Part shown: positions 55,374 to 64,000 of the stretch, piece after piece
Position numbering within the stretch: the stretch's first letter is position 1
Layout of the letters: each line of letters begins with the position of its first letter
NCBI RefSeq assembly: GCF_003254055.1
Contig: NZ_QKZT01000008.1
Location: forward strand, 185,102-249,101
Source: Algoriphagus chordae
GTDB lineage: Bacteria; Bacteroidota; Bacteroidia; Cytophagales; Cyclobacteriaceae
Length of the DNA stretch: 64,000 bases
Reading direction: 5' to 3'
Translations under genes and position numbers: made by a program
The notes under the pieces: model-generated
What the model saw: the letters and a program-made list of their open reading frames with translations, nothing else
Databases searched by the model: none
Told to the model about the DNA's origin: nothing

Positions 55374-57800
55374 TTACTTAGATGACCTTAAGTAATTTTT
55401 TACTCTATTTACAAGCCCTTTATTATCCTTATAAACTTCATAATATCCATAGTTCTTGTTTGAACCAATATGATAATGACTATCTACACCATTAAGAATA
55501 CAATACACCTTCTTAATAAAGTCATTTGACTTCAATTTATTCAACTCAACAATTCCTTTATGATTATTATAACCACACTTAAATGCTAACAAGGAAACAT
55601 CAACTAAAGGAAACAAGGACATACTATCACTGACAATACCCAGAGGAGGCGTATCTAATATGATTATATCAAATTGATCCTTCATCTTAATCAACAATTT
55701 AATAATCTCCTTATTTGCGATCAATTCAGAAGGATTGGGAGGATAAGGGCCTGAAGTAATACATGATAAACCTGGGATACTGGTAGCCTTCACAATAGTA
55801 CTTTCATCATCAACTCTTCGACTCAAATAATTAGAAAGGCCAGCAGTATTATCGACACCCAAATAATCTGAAACTTTAGGCTTTCTTAAGTCACAATCAA
55901 TTATCAAAACCTTCAATTCAGTTAAGGCAAAGGCAGTAGCCAGATTTACAGATGTAAATGACTTACCTTCAGCGGGAAGCACAGATGAAACAAGGAGGAC
56001 CGTAGACTCCGAGTTTGGCAAAATAAAATTCAAGTTTGTTCTTAACAAGCGAAATGACTCCGCAACTTTAGAGTTCGGATAATCAACTAACTGTACATTG
56101 GTTTTCCCTTCTGCTACAGGAATAGACCCAATAACAGGTATATTCAATAATTTCTCAATTTCTGAAGGATCAACAAGCTTCTTAAAAACTGTTTCTTGCA
56201 AAAAGGTTATAATAACAGGAAGCAGAAAAGTAATTATAATAGCATAACCATAAAAATTCAATTTTCTTGGGCCAATTGGTAAAGCATTTGCTTTTGCTTG
56301 TTCTATTATTTTATTATTATTGATATTTGAAGCCTTAGAAATAGCGGCTTCAGCTCTCTTTTGTAATAAAAAATTGTAGATACCTTCATTCAATGTAAAC
56401 TCTCTTTCAATTTTAATTAAATTTTGTTCAGTGAAAGGTAATTTTCTAAAATCTTTACTTATTTCAGAAATTCTGTAGTTCAAATCGTCAATAGAAATAT
56501 CTATATTAGAAATAGCACTTTTAACCAACTCTAAAGTATTTTTCTTACTTATGACAATTCTTTTTTGTTGTTCAATAACAATAGGTGAACTATCAGTAAG
56601 TGTTACTAATTGGTTAGATTTCTCATTTTGAAGATTTATCAATTCATCTATTAATGAGTTAATAGTAGGATCGGTAATACCAACTAATGACGGAACGACG
56701 ATATTGTCAAAATCATTATTCCGCAAATACCTATCAAGACTCAATAAATACTCCTTTTTAATTTTCTCTTTGGCAAGCTCCTCGCCCATAGATTGAAGCC
56801 TCCCGAAAATAACCTCACCTTCACTACTAATATTAGTCGTCTGATTTGCTGCCCGAAAATTTTGTAATTCATTTTCGATCACTCCCAGAGTGTCCGACAC
56901 ATTCTGAATTTGATTTGAGATAAAATTTATAGTGTTGGTCGCGATGGAATTCTTATCATCTAGCTCTATGAATAAATAGTTATTCATTAACTGGTTGAGA
57001 AAATCCTCACCCTTAGCAGGATTATTTGTAATTAGCCTAATATCCAAAATGGAACCACCAGTTGTCGCTGGATAAATCGCAAGGTTTCCTGAGAATTCTG
57101 AAATCAAAGACTCTTCATTTCTGATTTTGAACAAAAAATTCCCATCATTCTTAGCTTCAAGTAGCCTAGTTCTTAAAGTAAGGAAGGGCAGCCCACACCA
57201 CTCATTAAACTTGCAAACATATGATTTCCCAGAGCCCTCATCCTGGTTAGAATTAAACATGGAAGTTGTAGGTTCATCACCTACAAACCTTACTGAATAA
57301 CTCAGAGAGTCTACCCATGAAATTCTGAAGAACTTTTCTTCAATACTTTTATCATTTTCCTTCAACTCAATTTCAAATGGAGCGTCTTCATAAATCTCTA
57401 TTGGCAAATTCGATTTATTGAAGGACCAAAAGTTTTTGGAAGTGGTTTCGGGCGGAACGTAATACCCTACTTTCAAATCCAAAACTTCTAAAGTTGATTT
57501 TATCACCGGATTAGATTTGATAATTACAACTTCATTGTCTAAAAGGACATTTTGAGAATTTGTAACATTTTGGAGTTTTTCAAAAAAATTGATCGATTGA
57601 CCCTCGGTGTAGATAAACAATTTACTGTTGATCTCATACGTCGTAACGGTGCTTTTATACGAAGTATGAGCTATAAAAAGGCAAATTATTCCCGTAAGCA
57701 GAAATAAAGGCCATTTCTTACCCAGTCGTTTAAAAAAAACGGAAAAATCAATTTTCTGGCTAGACAGCAACAGAGGATCTGATTCGGACTTGTTATTCAT
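55374..57800 (-). CDS. wzc: Chain-length regulator and tyrosine autokinase (Wzc)
   Basis: I use ATG 57800 (808 residues); the longer frame begins with TTG. The Wzz part has two membrane helices (near 31-50, WPLFLLTGIICLFIAHTSY, and near 505-525, YGYAIIITFLLPVIITFL) with coiled coils between. The C-terminal BY-kinase has Walker A PAEGKSFT (near 610), Walker A' IIDCDLRKP and Walker B DIIILDTPP. The C-terminus has a tyrosine cluster (NYGYYEVY) for autophosphorylation, a control of polymer export. As first gene it starts the operon; a TAnnTTTG box lies 83 bp upstream. Wza is not in the window. Confidence 0.95.
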   Translation of the reverse strand: MNNKSESDPLLLSSQKIDFSVFFKRLGKKWPLFLLTGIICLFIAHTSYKSTVTTYEINSKLFIYTEGQSINFFEKLQNVTNSQNVLLDNEVVIIKSNPVIKSTLEVLDLKVGYYVPPETTSKNFWSFNKSNLPIEIYEDAPFEIELKENDKSIEEKFFRISWVDSLSYSVRFVGDEPTTSMFNSNQDEGSGKSYVCKFNEWCGLPFLTLRTRLLEAKNDGNFLFKIRNEESLISEFSGNLAIYPATTGGSILDIRLITNNPAKGEDFLNQLMNNYLFIELDDKNSIATNTINFISNQIQNVSDTLGVIENELQNFRAANQTTNISSEGEVIFGRLQSMGEELAKEKIKKEYLLSLDRYLRNNDFDNIVVPSLVGITDPTINSLIDELINLQNEKSNQLVTLTDSSPIVIEQQKRIVISKKNTLELVKSAISNIDISIDDLNYRISEISKDFRKLPFTEQNLIKIEREFTLNEGIYNFLLQKRAEAAISKASNINNNKIIEQAKANALPIGPRKLNFYGYAIIITFLLPVIITFLQETVFKKLVDPSEIEKLLNIPVIGSIPVAEGKTNVQLVDYPNSKVAESFRLLRTNLNFILPNSESTVLLVSSVLPAEGKSFTSVNLATAFALTELKVLIIDCDLRKPKVSDYLGVDNTAGLSNYLSRRVDDESTIVKATSIPGLSCITSGPYPPNPSELIANKEIIKLLIKMKDQFDIIILDTPPLGIVSDSMSLFPLVDVSLLAFKCGYNNHKGIVELNKLKSNDFIKKVYCILNGVDSHYHIGSNKNYGYYEVYKDNKGLVNRVKNYLRSSK

Positions 57801-57843
57801 GAAGGTCAACTATTTCTTACTCAAAAATGAAACGCGTTTTTTT

Positions 57844-57875
57844 GCATCTGAAACCAAATTAATAGCATCTGAAAC
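57844..57875. repeat. Direct repeats of GCATCTGAAAC upstream of wzc
   Basis: Two identical 11 bp copies start at 57844 and 57865, exactly 21 bp apart, i.e. on the same face of the DNA. They lie between the -7 box at 57883 and the wzc start, in the leader. This arrangement suits a regulator that binds as a dimer; no protein is suggested. Confidence 0.6.
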
Positions 57876-57882
57876 TCTAATC

Positions 57883-57890
57883 CAAATATA
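57883..57890 (-). promoter_or_regulatory. Candidate -7 box (TATATTTG) for the exopolysaccharide operon
   Basis: On the reverse strand TATATTTG exactly fits the Bacteroidota -7 consensus TAnnTTTG. The wzc ATG is 83 bp downstream. No clear -33 TTTG is found at the usual distance, so it is a candidate only. Confidence 0.4.
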
Positions 57891-58036
57891 AAAGTCACTA
57901 TTTTTAAAAACCCCTTTTATTGTTGTCTTTTTTGAAGAATCTTCAACAAAATAGATGCATACTTACTAAATTTTATACTATTTAAATATTTTATTGTATT
58001 TATCAATAAAATTCAGCATTATTTAAAATACTTTTC

Positions 58037-58067
58037 TTTGTTATTAAAATACTTTTTTATACATTTA
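58037..58067 (+). promoter_or_regulatory. Candidate promoter for the giant surface protein gene
   Basis: TTTG at 58037-58040 and TACATTTA at 58060-58067 are 19 bp apart, close to the Bacteroidota TTTG / TAnnTTTG arrangement (last base A instead of G). The ATG is 27 bp further on. The region 57801-58093 otherwise is very AT-rich with no gene. Confidence 0.4.
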
Positions 58068-58093
58068 AAACTGAAATTTGGTTTATTAAGGTT

Positions 58094-61000
58094 ATGGGAT
58101 TTTTAAAAAATTCGTTACTCGCAGCTACAGCGTTTTGCTTTCTTCTTTTTCTGAGTGCCAATACCCTACTTGGACAGACTGTAAGCTTCAATCAGACTTC
58201 TCTGAATTTTAATGGAATTGGCTCCATTAATCAGGGAACAGCAGTGAAATTTGGCCCTGACGGTAGACTTTATGTGACCGAATTAAATGGCGCCATTAAA
58301 ATTTTTACGATCGAGCAAAGTACCCCAGGACAATATTCTGTTTTAGCCATGGAATATGTGACAGGTGCTGCTACTCTTCCAAATCATGATGATAATGGTG
58401 ACCCAGCGTGGGACAACAGGTCAAACCGCCAATTACTAGGGATCACTGTAGTAGGGACAGCCCAAAACCCAGTAATTTTTGCACCAACTAGTGATCCAAA
58501 ATGGGGAGGTCCGTCAGGCGATGAAGCTCTGGACACAAATTCTGGTGTAATCACTATGCTTTCGTGGAATGGCTCTCAGTGGGAAATAATGGATCTTGTT
58601 AGAGGACTTCCGAGATCTGAAGAAAACCATTCTGTTACAGGCGTAGAATACACTGTAATCAATAATAAGGAGTACCTACTAGTAAATGTGGGAGGAAATA
58701 ACAATGCAGGCGCCCCCTCTACTAATTTTGCCATGCTAACTGAGTATGCCTACAGTGGTTCTATTATACAAATAGATCTTGAGGCTCTCTTAGCTATGGA
58801 AACTAAAATCGATCCTATTACTGGTCGTCCATTTAAATATGACATCCCTACGCTCGACGACCCTTCTAGAGCTAATGTCGATAATATTTATGATCCTAAC
58901 GACCTTAATTATACAGGAATTGATGTAGGGGACCCTTGGGGAGGAAATGATGGACTAAACCAAGCCATGCTAATTCCAGATGGTCCTATACAGATTTTCG
59001 CTTCGGGTTTACGACATTCCTATGATTTGGTAGTGATGGGAAATGGTAGTGTTTATGCAACAAATAATGGTGCTAATACAGAATGGGGAGGCCTGCCAGA
59101 AAATGAAGGGAACCCATTAACAGTAACAAACAATTATTTACAAGGAGAACCTGGAACTAGCCAAAGTAATCCTAGTGCAAGCGGCGAATATGTCAATAAC
59201 AATGATCATTTGCTTTTAATCACAAATGATTTAACAACCTACAATCCTGGGGATTTTTATGCTGGTCACACAAATCCTATAAGAGCCAACCCAGGCACCC
59301 CGTATGTACTTAACCAAACCTTTCCATTTGCACCCGGGGGAGCAGGCTTGTACACCAATTTTATAGAAGACAATGATAACTGGCAAAACTTAACTCCAGT
59401 ATTCACACCTACGGCTGTTTTTAGAACTGAAATATTAGAACCTGTGGCTCCTGGAGCCTCAGGATTTGATAATTATGCAACCAATTCACTTCCTGTGAAC
59501 TGGCCGCCTGTACCGCTGTCTATGAAGGCCGAAGATGAAGCTGATTACAGAAGTCCTGGATTGCCAAATCCAAATGGCCCAACTGTCCCTATTGTAACTT
59601 CATTACCAGTAAATTCAAATGCCATCGACGAATATAGATCGCACGCATTTGGTGGCGCACTACATGGAGCATTAGTGATAGGTCAAAATGGAGGTGGATT
59701 ACATGTCTTAACTCTGAACCCAGATGGGAGTCTTAATACACTTGAAACGAATAAATTCAATTTAAATGGTGGTAATCCTTTAGGCATTACCACGAGACCC
59801 GATGACGTTGCATTTCCAGGCACAATTTGGGTAAGTACGTTCGATAACAGAATAATGATCTTAACACCTGAAGATGATTTTGTGTGCATTGATCAGGAAA
59901 GCCCGGAGTTTGAACCCAATGCAGATTACGATGGAGACGGCTACACCAATCAGGACGAAATAGATAATGGAACAGAATATTGTTCAGGTGCCTCAAGGCC
60001 AAATGATTTTGATCAAGACCTAATTTCAGATCTCAATGATGATGATGATGATGGAGATGGTATCATTGATTCATTAGACCCCTTCCAAATAGGAAGCCCA
60101 AGTTCAATCCCATTAGATAATGAGCTCTTCTCAAACCAACAAGATAGTCAGGGTAGACAGTTTGGGTATCTTGGATTAGGATTAACAGGTTTTATGAACA
60201 ATGGCGCCCCTAGCCCAAATTGGTTAAATTGGTTAGATGTATTAGGAGCAGGCCCACTCCCAAATGATATTTATGGAGGTGCTGCAGGCGCCATTCAATT
60301 AGCCATTACAGGAGGAACTGCCAATGGAATAGTAAATAATCAAGAAAAAGGATTCCAGTTCGGGATTTTATCAGATACTCAAACTGGAGATTACACCATT
60401 ACTACAGCTATACTTGGATTAAATACATCAAATCAATTCTATAGTACAACTGAGCCGAATTCTGAAATCGGAATCCAAATTGGAGATGGCACCCAGTCGA
60501 ATTTCTTAAAACTAGTTTTTACCCAAACCGGAATCTTAGCAGCTCAAGAATTAAATGATATTCCTGATGCTAACCCTGTGTTTTATGAAATTCTCCCTGA
60601 AAACAGGCCAAGCGGTAGTACGGCTGCGACATTCAAATTAACAGTTTCTCCAGAAAACGGAACAGTGATCCCAAGTATTATAATAGGTACAGACACACCA
60701 ATCGTTTTGGAGGCCATACAACTTGATGGTTCAATATTAAGTGCTGTACAAAACCCTAATGAACCTTTAGCTATAGGTGTCTTGGGAACAAGTGGGAATA
60801 CTGGGGTTGAATTTTCAGCCACCTACTCCTTTTTTAACGTCACCGGAGAAAAACCATACTCCATTAGAACCCTTCCTGACATTTCCAAAACAGCTAATTC
60901 ACCTAACACCAGCATCAATTTACTAGAGTATTTCAATGATAATGGTGGGAATCAAAACCTGGTTTTTTCAATAGCAGAAAACACAAACTCCCTCTTAAAC

Positions 61001-64000
61001 GCCACAATCACTGGTAATACGCTAGAAATTGAATATCCTAGTGAAGTACTCTCCAGCAGTCTAACTATTAGAGCTACTGATTTAGATGGGTTATTTGATG
61101 AGTTACAATTTTCTGTTAATGTATTAGAACCTAAAGTAGTTCTGCTAAGAATTAACGTTGGGGGAAACCTAATCGAGGACGAGTCTGAAATTGATGTAGA
61201 TTGGCTAGCCAATAATACTAACGGTTCATTTCAATCAACCAATTTCTCAGTCAATGCTGGTACTAATTCTGCTTATGCTGGAAATGGTATTTCTACTAGG
61301 GACGCCTCTATTCCTGCCTATATCGACAACAGCACCTTTAGTACACTTTTTCAAACAGAACGATACAATTCCAGTGCAGGAGACATGATTTATTCTATCC
61401 CATTACCAAATGGTGAGTATGATATAAACCTCTACTTTGGAAATAGCTATAGCGGAACCAGTGGCCCAGGACAGCGTCTCTTTGACATTATAGTTGAAGA
61501 TGAGGTTGTTTACCCTGGTATGGATCTATCCCTATTGTACGGACATCTTGCAGGAGGAATGGAGAGTTTTACAGCTACTGTTGATGATGGAGAGCTTAAC
61601 ATAGCATTAGCAAACTCAGTTGAAAATGCGTTATTAAATGGATTAGAAATAATTGGGCAACCAATCACTCTTCCACTTACCTTAGAACAACCTGTCCCAG
61701 ACCAAGAGAATAGAGTTGGTGAAACTCTAGGTGGTAACTTAGTAATGATAGGACAAGGAGGTAAAGGCGCACTAACCTACAGCGCAGAAAACTTACCTCC
61801 TGGGATCAGCATTGAACCAACAAATGGAGTAATTGGCGGAACTATTGAAGAAAATGCAAACTCAAATTCCCCTTATTTAATAACTCTTCACATTACCGAT
61901 TCTCAAACTCCAACTCCAAATACAGTTAGTCAAAATCTAACTTGGGTTGTTAAGCCAAGACTTGAAAATGAAAACTGGGTCTTGAAGGGAGAAGATATTT
62001 CCTATACCCCAAGACATGAAATGTCATTTGTAAAAGCTGGTGAAAGATTTTTCCTTATGGGAGGAAGAGAACAGCCAACAGATGTAGATATTTATGACGT
62101 AGGAAATGACTCATGGCAAACAATTGCCAACTCAGCACCTTTTGAATTTAATCATTTCCAAGCCGTAGAATACAAGGGATTGATTTGGGTAATTGGGGCA
62201 TTTCAAGACAATAATTTTGATACAGAAGCCCCTGCAACACATATTTGGATTTTCAATCCAGTTACTTACGAATGGATAGAAGGACCAGAAATACCAGAAA
62301 CTAGAAGAAGAGGTGCTGCAGGCTTAGTTTTGTACCAAGACAATTTCTACCTAGTCGGGGGAAGTACCGAAGGACACAACGGTGGCTTTGTTCCTTATTT
62401 TGATGAATATAACCCAACAACAGGCGAATGGAATACCCTTGACGATGCACCAATTGCTAGAGATCACGCACACGCAGTGGTGCTTGGAAATAAGTTATAT
62501 TTTGCATCAGGAAGACAATCTGGAGGCGAAACAACATTTGCCCCACTGGTAGATGAGGTAGATGTTTGGGATTTTAATACTAGCACTTGGTCTACTTTGG
62601 ATCCAGCATTAAACATTCCAACACCTCGCGCTGGAGCCTTCGTGGGTGTTTTAGATGGGCAAATAGTCTATGGCGGTGGAGAACCAGAACTAGTAGGTAA
62701 TTCATTAAGTTCGACAATTATTTTTGATCCAACTCAAGAAACGTGGACTGCTGGAGCTGAATTAAATTTTGGTAGACATGGTACCCAGGCAATAGTAACC
62801 CAAGAAGGTATAATAGTGACCGGTGGTTCTCCAGTTCAAGGAGGTGGAAACATGAGAAATATGGAATATCTGGGTGATTTCAACCCAGATCTAACTCCTA
62901 TTCTAGAAAGCACATTAGAAGGACCTGAACATATTTCAATTATATCAAGTAGTCCAGTAACAGCACCCATAGTTGTAAGTAGCGGCACCCAAGGTATATT
63001 TATTGATTCAATATATTTCCAAGGCGGAGATTTTGAAGATTTTGAATTCGTTCAACCTGTTAGGAAGAAATTTTTACTTGCTGATAACAGCTCCTCAGAA
63101 ATAGAAATTGCCTACATCGGCTCAGGTAACTCTTCAAACACTAGTCTAATTATTGATTATGGGGAAAGTTCAACTTTAACCATTCCAGTATCAAAAATAG
63201 CCCCAACCTTTTCCTATTATATCAATGCGGGTAGTAGTGAGACGGTTATATATAATGGAAATGAGTACTTAGGCGATGAAAACCTAAGTATCACATATTC
63301 AGGACTAGGAACTTATACAAGTACTTCTGCCAGCACAGAACCACTATTTCAAACTGAGCGATATGGCTCTCCTCTCAGCTATTCTATCCCAGTACCAAAT
63401 GGAACTTACATAGTTTCTACGCATCACAATGAATTATACTATGGTAATGCTGGCGGACCGGTACAAGAAAATCAAAGAGTTTACAGCCTATCCATTGAAG
63501 GCGTAGTAGTCAAGCCTAACATTGATCTATATATTGAAAGTGGTGGTAATCCTGTTTCTTTTGATTTCGAAAATATCATTGTTGAAGATGGAACATTAAA
63601 TCTTTTGTTGACACCAACAGAAGACAATGCACAAATATCTGGCATAAGTATTTTAAAAGTCAATTCCTCAGCCCCTCCTGTTGCGATAGCTACTGTTAGT
63701 CCGGAAACTGGAATTACCACGGAAACTGAATTGCTCTTTACCGGTAGCAACTCTACTGATGATGTAGGGATTGTAAGCTATGCTTGGGACTTTGGAGATG
63801 GTGGAACTTCTGCTCAGGCAGATGCCAGCTATACCTACACTACTCCAGGAACATACACAGTTAGTCTTACCGTCACCGATGAGGATGATAATACAGACAT
63901 AACTCAATTCGACCTAACCGTGGTCATGGGTCCTACTCCTGTTGCGATAGCTACTGTTAGTCCGGAAACTGGAATTACCACGGAAACTGAATTGCTCTTT
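58094..64000 (+). CDS. Giant secreted multidomain protein (propeller, malectin, Kelch, PKD), 3' truncated by window
   Basis: The frame is open for 1969 codons to the last base, so the end is missing. Parts in order: signal peptide (~1-28, ending LLGQ); beta-propeller like sorbosone/glucose dehydrogenases (~40-590), with metal-type loops; Asp-rich TSP3-like linker (~612-668, DYDGDGYTNQDEIDNG and DDDDDGDGIIDSLD); a jelly-roll-like region (~690-900); malectin domain 1 (~1015-1180, LRINVGGNLIEDE, LFQTERY, LPNGEYDINLYFG); an Ig-like domain (LPPGISIEPTNGVIGG); Kelch repeats (~1293-1593); malectin domain 2 (~1706-1856); and PKD repeats from ~1859. Malectins bind di-glucose-type glycans. The type IX sorting signal, if present, lies outside the window. 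Confidence 0.92.
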   Translation, partial: MGFLKNSLLAATAFCFLLFLSANTLLGQTVSFNQTSLNFNGIGSINQGTAVKFGPDGRLYVTELNGAIKIFTIEQSTPGQYSVLAMEYVTGAATLPNHDDNGDPAWDNRSNRQLLGITVVGTAQNPVIFAPTSDPKWGGPSGDEALDTNSGVITMLSWNGSQWEIMDLVRGLPRSEENHSVTGVEYTVINNKEYLLVNVGGNNNAGAPSTNFAMLTEYAYSGSIIQIDLEALLAMETKIDPITGRPFKYDIPTLDDPSRANVDNIYDPNDLNYTGIDVGDPWGGNDGLNQAMLIPDGPIQIFASGLRHSYDLVVMGNGSVYATNNGANTEWGGLPENEGNPLTVTNNYLQGEPGTSQSNPSASGEYVNNNDHLLLITNDLTTYNPGDFYAGHTNPIRANPGTPYVLNQTFPFAPGGAGLYTNFIEDNDNWQNLTPVFTPTAVFRTEILEPVAPGASGFDNYATNSLPVNWPPVPLSMKAEDEADYRSPGLPNPNGPTVPIVTSLPVNSNAIDEYRSHAFGGALHGALVIGQNGGGLHVLTLNPDGSLNTLETNKFNLNGGNPLGITTRPDDVAFPGTIWVSTFDNRIMILTPEDDFVCIDQESPEFEPNADYDGDGYTNQDEIDNGTEYCSGASRPNDFDQDLISDLNDDDDDGDGIIDSLDPFQIGSPSSIPLDNELFSNQQDSQGRQFGYLGLGLTGFMNNGAPSPNWLNWLDVLGAGPLPNDIYGGAAGAIQLAITGGTANGIVNNQEKGFQFGILSDTQTGDYTITTAILGLNTSNQFYSTTEPNSEIGIQIGDGTQSNFLKLVFTQTGILAAQELNDIPDANPVFYEILPENRPSGSTAATFKLTVSPENGTVIPSIIIGTDTPIVLEAIQLDGSILSAVQNPNEPLAIGVLGTSGNTGVEFSATYSFFNVTGEKPYSIRTLPDISKTANSPNTSINLLEYFNDNGGNQNLVFSIAENTNSLLNATITGNTLEIEYPSEVLSSSLTIRATDLDGLFDELQFSVNVLEPKVVLLRINVGGNLIEDESEIDVDWLANNTNGSFQSTNFSVNAGTNSAYAGNGISTRDASIPAYIDNSTFSTLFQTERYNSSAGDMIYSIPLPNGEYDINLYFGNSYSGTSGPGQRLFDIIVEDEVVYPGMDLSLLYGHLAGGMESFTATVDDGELNIALANSVENALLNGLEIIGQPITLPLTLEQPVPDQENRVGETLGGNLVMIGQGGKGALTYSAENLPPGISIEPTNGVIGGTIEENANSNSPYLITLHITDSQTPTPNTVSQNLTWVVKPRLENENWVLKGEDISYTPRHEMSFVKAGERFFLMGGREQPTDVDIYDVGNDSWQTIANSAPFEFNHFQAVEYKGLIWVIGAFQDNNFDTEAPATHIWIFNPVTYEWIEGPEIPETRRRGAAGLVLYQDNFYLVGGSTEGHNGGFVPYFDEYNPTTGEWNTLDDAPIARDHAHAVVLGNKLYFASGRQSGGETTFAPLVDEVDVWDFNTSTWSTLDPALNIPTPRAGAFVGVLDGQIVYGGGEPELVGNSLSSTIIFDPTQETWTAGAELNFGRHGTQAIVTQEGIIVTGGSPVQGGGNMRNMEYLGDFNPDLTPILESTLEGPEHISIISSSPVTAPIVVSSGTQGIFIDSIYFQGGDFEDFEFVQPVRKKFLLADNSSSEIEIAYIGSGNSSNTSLIIDYGESSTLTIPVSKIAPTFSYYINAGSSETVIYNGNEYLGDENLSITYSGLGTYTSTSASTEPLFQTERYGSPLSYSIPVPNGTYIVSTHHNELYYGNAGGPVQENQRVYSLSIEGVVVKPNIDLYIESGGNPVSFDFENIIVEDGTLNLLLTPTEDNAQISGISILKVNSSAPPVAIATVSPETGITTETELLFTGSNSTDDVGIVSYAWDFGDGGTSAQADASYTYTTPGTYTVSLTVTDEDDNTDITQFDLTVVMGPTPVAIATVSPETGITTETELLF
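63675..64000 (+). repeat. PKD-encoding tandem DNA repeat, period 261 bp
   Basis: The 65 bp from 63675 to 63739 are identical to 63936-64000, the window end, so the period is 261 bp (87 codons). This fits one PKD domain (YAWDFGDGGTSA, then GTYTVSLTVTDEDDN) per unit. Perfect identity between neighbouring copies shows recent duplication or gene conversion; the number of units beyond the window is unknown. Confidence 0.9.

Noticed and set aside
59683..63907. Several reverse-strand frames inside the giant surface protein gene
   Set aside because: All are shadows of the continuous forward frame and show no signal, motif or coding bias.

Overview
The window looks like chromosomal DNA of a Bacteroidota bacterium, most likely a marine or soil Cytophagales member of the Cyclobacteriaceae (Algoriphagus-like). 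This is inferred from moderate-to-low GC, lipoproteins with short lipoboxes, almost no Shine-Dalgarno sequences, candidate TAnnTTTG promoter boxes, and families typical of the phylum: BACON-GH5, GH20 and sulfatase lipo/exoproteins, PVC-type cytochrome c, DUF2027-Smr, and malectin/Kelch/PKD giants. No rRNA, tRNA, CRISPR array, intact transposase or prophage was seen.

Bases 1-41000 are a mosaic of small, mostly independent transcription units. In order: the tail of an unknown gene; a photolyase / DUF2027-Smr / unknown helical protein operon; a hairpin-rich tandem repeat array; a large unknown lipoprotein; a hotdog thioesterase; a second hairpin array; a GH20 hexosaminidase; a GntP permease; two DUF1254/DUF1214 secreted proteins; a polysaccharide deacetylase; a 2OG-Fe oxygenase; an orphan phage-tail/eCIS-type tube protein; katG; a LemA + DUF2207 membrane module with small followers; a reductase; a three-gene reverse-strand operon (PVC cytochrome c, Tat-exported sugar isomerase-like TIM barrel, SDR) that looks like sugar oxidation; a DEAD-box helicase; a sulfatase; a Bcr/CflA exporter; a BACON-GH5 glucanase; a CDF metal exporter; and a ClC homologue lacking the usual gating glutamate. 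Two short gene remnants (TMEM175/DUF1211-like and DUF819-like) lie in intergenic gaps and show recent gene decay.

Bases 41000-57800 form one reverse-strand exopolysaccharide operon of 15 tightly spaced genes. It is read from wzc (co-polymerase and tyrosine kinase) through wzx (flippase), a series of GT2 and GT-B/GT4 glycosyltransferases, two hexapeptide acetyltransferases and wzy (polymerase) to the initiating phosphoglycosyl transferase, and it ends at a strong intrinsic terminator. Together these genes could start a lipid-linked repeat unit, extend and acetylate it, flip it, polymerise it and control chain length. The outer-membrane exporter (wza) and the nucleotide-sugar genes are absent from the window. 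The wzx reading frame extends about 38 codons upstream of its first ATG/GTG/TTG, so it either uses a non-canonical start or its start codon is mutated.

Bases 57800-64000 hold the divergent control region of the operon and the start of a very large secreted protein, open for 1969 codons to the right edge. It has a signal peptide, a beta-propeller, a calcium-binding Asp-rich linker, two malectin-like domains, an Ig-like domain, Kelch repeats and the beginning of a PKD array whose repeats are identical at DNA level over 65 bp. Placed back to back with the polysaccharide operon, it is a good candidate for a surface carbohydrate-binding adhesin or matrix protein.
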